Below, piece after piece: positions 60,041-64,000 of a stretch of DNA of 64,000 nucleotides. Numbering within the stretch: position 1 is the stretch's first letter; every line of letters begins with the position of its first letter. Both the position numbers and the translations under genes were made by a program. Origin of the DNA: Atherix ibis. Taxonomy: Eukaryota > Arthropoda > Insecta > Diptera > Athericidae. Location: assembly GCA_958298945.1 (NCBI GenBank), contig OY282605.1, forward strand, positions 41,270,811 through 41,334,810, in the 5' to 3' direction. The notes beneath the pieces were generated by a model, which saw nothing but the letters and a program-made list of their open reading frames with translations, ran no database searches and was not told the DNA's origin.

Positions 60041-62149
60041 TTAGTAATAATAATAATAAAAATAATTCGACGGCTAGTAATAATAATAATATAGCACAAA
60101 ATAAGTGTATGACTAGCGGTAAATTGAAACGAGTATCAAATAATTCGAATAACGGAACTGCCAAAAAGGTGCGAGCAAATAGTACGGATAAATTTCACAG
60201 CGCATCGACTGCCACAGCCGGTGTAAATGGCGCCGGCAACAATATCAAAAGACTGAAGGCGACCGAAGAATCGCAAAAGAAGATTACCGGCTATTTTAAA
60301 TCACAAATGAAGCCGTTGAGCACACTTAAAAAGGATGTCTCGAATGCATTGCCACGGTCAGGCGATCTGCCATCCTCGATAGGCATCGATAAATATTTTA
60401 ATTGCTTAAACAACAAGTGCAAAGATGACAAGGAGTCACATAAGTTGAACGGTTTGAAAAGGAATTTTGAGGTCGACGTTCGAACGTTGACAACATTATC
60501 GCCAGCGTTGAAAAAGATCGATCGGAAGAACGCGAAAATTGCACAAGTTGCTCCGATGTCACGGAAAACTACCGCCAATGTGCATTCTTCGCCGCAACAA
60601 TCGCAGAAAACTACCCAAAAATCACCAAAGAAACATGTGGCGATAGCGCCAAGAACGGCTGATATCAAAAAAGACTTGGACTCTGGTAGGAAGAATGGAT
60701 GTGCCAACATTCAATTAGATTCTGCGATGAATGCACAGCCGACTGTTTTGTTGACTGCAATACGAATTCCGCCAACCGTGGCATCACAACAACAGCAACA
60801 ACAACAGCACCAGCATCAGCACCAGCACCAAATTCATCAAGAACAACAGCCAACATCAATGTTGCAACAATCGCAAAAAGCACCACTCAAATCGCCAAAG
60901 AAACATGTGCCGATAGCCCCACGAACGGCCGAAATGAAAAATGCCATGAATGCGATTCGAAGCAACGGTTGTGCCAATATGCAGTTAGACCCATCGGTGG
61001 GTACTCAGCCGTCGGTTATGTTGACCGCGATACGAATTCCGCCAAATGTGAATGGACAACCAGGCGCACTTGCCACACAACGATCCGCGCAGCAGCAATC
61101 GCAACAGTTGCCGCAACAGCAGCAATCGTTATCGCAGCAACAGCACCAGCAAACTCACATGAACCTTCAAACTTCGGGTACGCCAACCAAAGTTGGGCAG
61201 GTTTTCCAAATTCCCATGATGCCAAATTTGGTTCAAATACCGAATATTTTGACGACAAATCGGGGAAATCTTTTAGTCAATAATGGGCAACTGGCCCGAA
61301 TGGGGAACGCGACTGCGCAATACTTTCTGAACGGAACTGTTATTAAGTTGCAGCAGATCGCACCGAATGGAATGCCGAATGGTGCCACAAATGGCAACAA
61401 CGCCGGTATGCTAACTATGGACTCAGGACTGCAAGGAAACATTTTAGTTAAATCGCCTACGATCGGCCAAGCAGTGCCTTTCTCATCACAACCGTCGCCA
61501 TCATCATCGCCATCGTCATCCTCCACATCGTCACTTTCAACTTCTTCTGCCTTCACGCTACCCACGTCGGGCGACTCTACAATACCGACCAGCAATAGCG
61601 GCGGAAAAGTGGCAACACTAACACACCCTCATCAGTCATCAATTGTTGTTAGCAGCCCATCGCAATCGCCAATGATCACAGCAAACAACTGCACTGCCAA
61701 TATTCAAGGTCATCATTCGCCATTCAATAATGGCAATCAACGAATGGCCGCCCAACCAGTATTCATGGCGACATCGGCTGGCCTCCTTTTGAACACAACC
61801 CTACCAGCTGTGATAACTACTTCAAAACTGCCAGGGCTGACACAGGTGATGCCAGCGCTGCATCCAATTCAATCAGCAGCAGCTCAGCCCACCGGCCTTA
61901 TGCCAAATATCAATACATTGTTACAGCATCCTGGCGCGGTGGCAAACGGTCATCTCCAGCCTCATTTCATTATGAGTTCCCATCAACAACAACAGCAACT
62001 TCAACAGTTTCACCAACAACTCCAGCAGCACCATCAGCAGCAGCAGCAACAGCACCATCACCACCACCAACAACAACAGCAGCAGCAGCAACAACAACAG
62101 CAGCAGCAGCAGCAACAACAACAACAACAACAACAACAGCAGCAGCAGC

Positions 62150-62195
<46 letters not shown>

Positions 62196-63372
62196 GCAAC
62201 AACAACAACACCATCATCAACTGCATCAGCATCAGCATCAGCAACAGCATCAACCAATCCCAACTAGTATTCCTCCACCTGCCATCTCGCTTCAATCGAA
62301 TAATGGAGCAGATTCAATGATGACGCCAGGGGCGATTTGTAAAAGTTCCCCAACGCTTATGCCTGCTTTCGTTAATTTAACGAGCACACTAAGTCCCATT
62401 AGCACGTGCACGAGTACGAGTACAAATGGAACGCTGACATCGGTGGGTCAGCTAACCTATTCGAATGCTTCTGATGATCACAAGGATCAGCTGCATCAGC
62501 ATTCGAGTCGTGCAGATATCAAAGTTGACCTTAACGAAAAGTCAACCGAAGACGGAAATATCACCACCAGCACAGAATGCACCACCAAAACGAACGTGCT
62601 CCAACCGTTGTCACTTCCATTGCCGCCTTTAGTGCTCTCAACAAATCAGGCTGCATCGTTGGTAAGCAATAGCACCGATAACAACATCAATAAAAATGGC
62701 GCTCCAACAGAAAAAGAATTAAAAGAGATGCGCTCAGTAATAGTGGACTATTTGCCAAAAGACATGCCAATCACGCCTAGTCTTCCTTCTCCGAAGAGCT
62801 TAGTATTGGAACAAATTAAGCAAAAGACACCACCAGCAGTGTTCAGTAAAGATGACGATCTCAAAGGCGAACAAGATTCCGTTAGCACTGAAGACGTTAC
62901 CGAAAAACCGACGATATTAACGGACATCAAATCATCAGCAACAATCGCGTCAAGCGGTGACCCATCCGAAAATAGTGTGAGCGTCGAATCGCCACAAACT
63001 GCGTCAACTGATGCCCCCGAATTTCCCACTAGCCCCATACTCTCGCAACCAAAGACAATTCGTTTCCCTGTGCCCTCCGGGGAAAGTTACTACCGCTTTG
63101 GACCGAAGAGCGGGATCAGACGTCACGATGGCGTCTGCTATTGGGACAACTGCTCCCAAAAATACGATACTTGTTCGAAGCTATTGGATCATTTGCAAAC
63201 GCAACATGTAAATACACAAACGGGACCATTCGCTTGCCTTTGGTCCGGCTGCAAGGTGCATAGCCGTGAATCGTGCTCGCGACGCTGGCTCGAACGTCAT
63301 GTACTCTCGCACGGCGGTACCAAACCTTTTAAGTGCATTGTCGATGGCTGTGGTCTTCGTTTTGGGTCACAA
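59718..63372 (+). CDS. jing: jing/AEBP2 homologue, large internal coding exon (partial gene)
   Basis: The exon opens after a TTTGCAG acceptor (AG at 59716-59717) with the last base of a split codon, and ends at CAA followed by donor GTAAGT (63373). It holds 1218 full codons without a stop. In order it encodes an S/T/P-rich start; an asparagine-rich stretch (about 59920-60100); a QKKITGYF motif (60274-60297); two copies of a 62-residue KSPKKHV-containing segment (60595-60780 and 60865-61050); S/P-rich sequence; 47 consecutive glutamines flanked by histidines (62068-62208); and an acidic S/T region. Two zinc fingers follow: CYWDNC...HLQTQH (about 63136-63204) and CLWSGCK...HVLSH (about 63235-63312). 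Finger three begins with CIVDGC. The CLWSGCK, long-spacing second finger and KPFKC linker are typical of AEBP2/Jing, an accessory and targeting subunit of nuclear PRC2; in Drosophila jing acts in border-cell migration, trachea and CNS midline. Family assignment is from the fingers; the low-complexity part is weakly informative. No initiator methionine is visible, so upstream exons must exist. Confidence 0.88.
62068..62208 (+). repeat. jing: CAG/CAA trinucleotide tract coding for 47 glutamines
   Basis: Forty-seven consecutive CAG or CAA codons lie between a CAC/CAT histidine run (62053-62067) and a second histidine run (62209 on). CAA interruptions are frequent, which normally stabilises such tracts. 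The antisense poly-Leu and poly-Val reading frames over it are by-products. Confidence 0.95.
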
Positions 63373-63514
63373 GTAAGTCTATCACAAAAAATAAAAAAAT
63401 TGAATTATTTGCCAAATCATAATTAATAAAATTGAGAAAATTTGGCAACAGTTCATTTTGATGTACTCAAAAAAAATTTACGTATGCGAATTAATCGATA
63501 ACCCTTTTTTACAG
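63373..63514 (+). other. jing: jing intron, 142 bp
   Basis: A GTAAGT donor at 63373 and a pyrimidine-rich TTTTTTACAG acceptor ending at 63514 bound the intron, which is phase 0 after Gln. It splits the third zinc finger: CIVDGC lies before it and HVNGH after it. Reading through the donor meets a stop after 17 codons (at 63424), so retention would truncate finger three. Confidence 0.88.
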
Positions 63515-63659
63515 TTGGCTTTACAAAAGCACGTCAATGGACATTTCAATACAGTGGAGAGTAAGGACAACACGAATAAAAGGACATCGGATCCACCAAT
63601 TCCAAAGTTGTTGAGGAAAAATGGAAAGAAATTGCGATATCGTCGTCAGCCATTTTCAG
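63515..63659 (+). CDS. jing: jing/AEBP2 homologue, exon completing zinc finger 3 and basic tail
   Basis: This 145-nt exon starts [11 protein letters not shown], which supplies the two histidines of the third C2H2 finger. It continues into a lysine/arginine-rich segment ([18 protein letters not shown]), like the basic region that follows the fingers in AEBP2. In AEBP2 that region and the C-terminal part contact nucleosomal DNA and PRC2 core subunits. The exon ends at TTTTCAG followed by GTAAG (63660), in phase 1. The reading frame is continuous with the previous exon after removal of the 142-bp intron, confirming both splice sites. The rest of the C-terminal domain is not in this window. Confidence 0.85.
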
Positions 63660-64000
63660 GTAAGATTTCCGTTCCGTTCCGTTCCGTTTCCGTTCCGATA
63701 ACATTCCCAATTAGGATAATTCCGAATTGCATACAACAAAAGTGTTTCTACTGAGAATTATAGATTATTCGATGCGTGAAAACAAAAATGGCACAAAGTC
63801 TATGTATGCCAGATAATAAAAATATTTGCTTTTAATGAGGATATTTATGTTAGTAACTATGGAAATTGATTTTTTTTTATTTTATCAAAAGCAACGATTT
63901 TTTTTTGTAACTTAGAAATTGTAATAAATCAATTTATTTTCTTGCAAATATCATCTTCAGTTGCCATCATTAAATATATTCCTAGAAATTTACTTAAACT
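63660..64000 (+). other. jing: start of the next jing intron
   Basis: The donor GTAAGATTTCC at 63660 is followed by a short run of near-repeats of TTCCG (63668-63698) and then AT-rich sequence to the window end. A TCTTCAG at 63954-63960 resembles an acceptor, but the sequence after it soon meets in-frame stops and I see no AEBP2-like peptide there. The next exon is probably outside. Confidence 0.6.

Noticed and set aside
60699..61283. 194-codon frame in a second plus-strand frame
   Set aside because: Overlaps the jing frame, is low-complexity, and arises from the repetitive CA-rich codons of that exon.
61921..62295. Long antisense poly-Leu and poly-Val frames
   Set aside because: They are the reverse reading of the CAG/CAA tract of the jing exon.
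63373..63423. Coding extension after the GTAAGT donor
   Set aside because: It encodes a short AT-rich tail lacking the zinc-finger histidines, which are supplied by the next exon.
1..64000. CRISPR array, operon or prokaryotic mobile system
   Set aside because: The window is eukaryotic (spliced gene, SINE, mariners); no regularly spaced short repeats with unique spacers were seen.

Overview
The window looks like chromosomal DNA of a higher (brachyceran) fly. It is very AT-rich, full of homopolymer tracts and decayed DNA transposons. Its only clearly protein-coding, spliced gene is the 3' part of a homologue of Drosophila jing (vertebrate AEBP2), a three-C2H2-zinc-finger accessory factor of Polycomb repressive complex 2. 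I cannot name the species.

Layout. Positions 59718-63659 hold two jing exons on the + strand, separated by a 142-bp intron. The large exon carries N-, Q- and S-rich low-complexity sequence, a 62-residue internal duplication, 47 uninterrupted glutamines and the first two zinc fingers. The second exon completes finger three and starts the basic C-terminal region. The gene continues beyond the window. Everything upstream (1-59717) ends at a splice acceptor and is probably a long 5' intron or flank of jing (inference). I could not identify an upstream coding exon with confidence.

The upstream 59 kb is dominated by dead transposons. (1) Family M: mariner elements whose ends begin CGAGGTCTGTTCAAAAAG with TA target duplications (9159-9934, 14780-15527, 25039-25896, 51614-52421, 54395-55261, fragments at 10987-11509 and 31890-32024). 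All are internally deleted, and some share deletion junctions. (2) A Mos1-like (mauritiana-type) mariner with both ends, 46340-47594. (3) Family S: a Tc1/mariner-superfamily lineage with FSDEAHF and CDLTPLDFFLW signatures. The best copy is 5873-7064, others lie at 27035-28750 and 33335-34327, and there are many highly decayed copies, several with the palindrome TTTGACAGCTGTCAAA near one end. (4) A Tc1 remnant at 35100-35720. (5) A triplicated mariner-derived chimera at 56868-57835. (6) A tRNA-derived SINE with a poly(A) tail and 12-bp target duplication, 30354-30609.

Tandem repeats: ~185 bp x4 (1667-2395); an irregular 185-340 bp array around a GGCGGCCATTTT motif (17715-18990); a dimeric ~705-bp higher-order satellite (37430-39960); ~468 bp x3 built from family S sequence (42550-44100). 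Short-loop inverted repeats lie at 25975-26075, 31749-31861 and 42702-42748. An unusual module of paired hairpins, duplicated about 165 bp apart, lies at 22618-22925.

Single-copy, less AT-rich islands (about 12900-13960, 19480-21330, 29440-30180, 40100-40900, 45340-45700, 52480-54300) are the best places to look for jing enhancers or non-coding 5' exons. No rRNA, functional tRNA gene, CRISPR array or operon-like organisation was seen.
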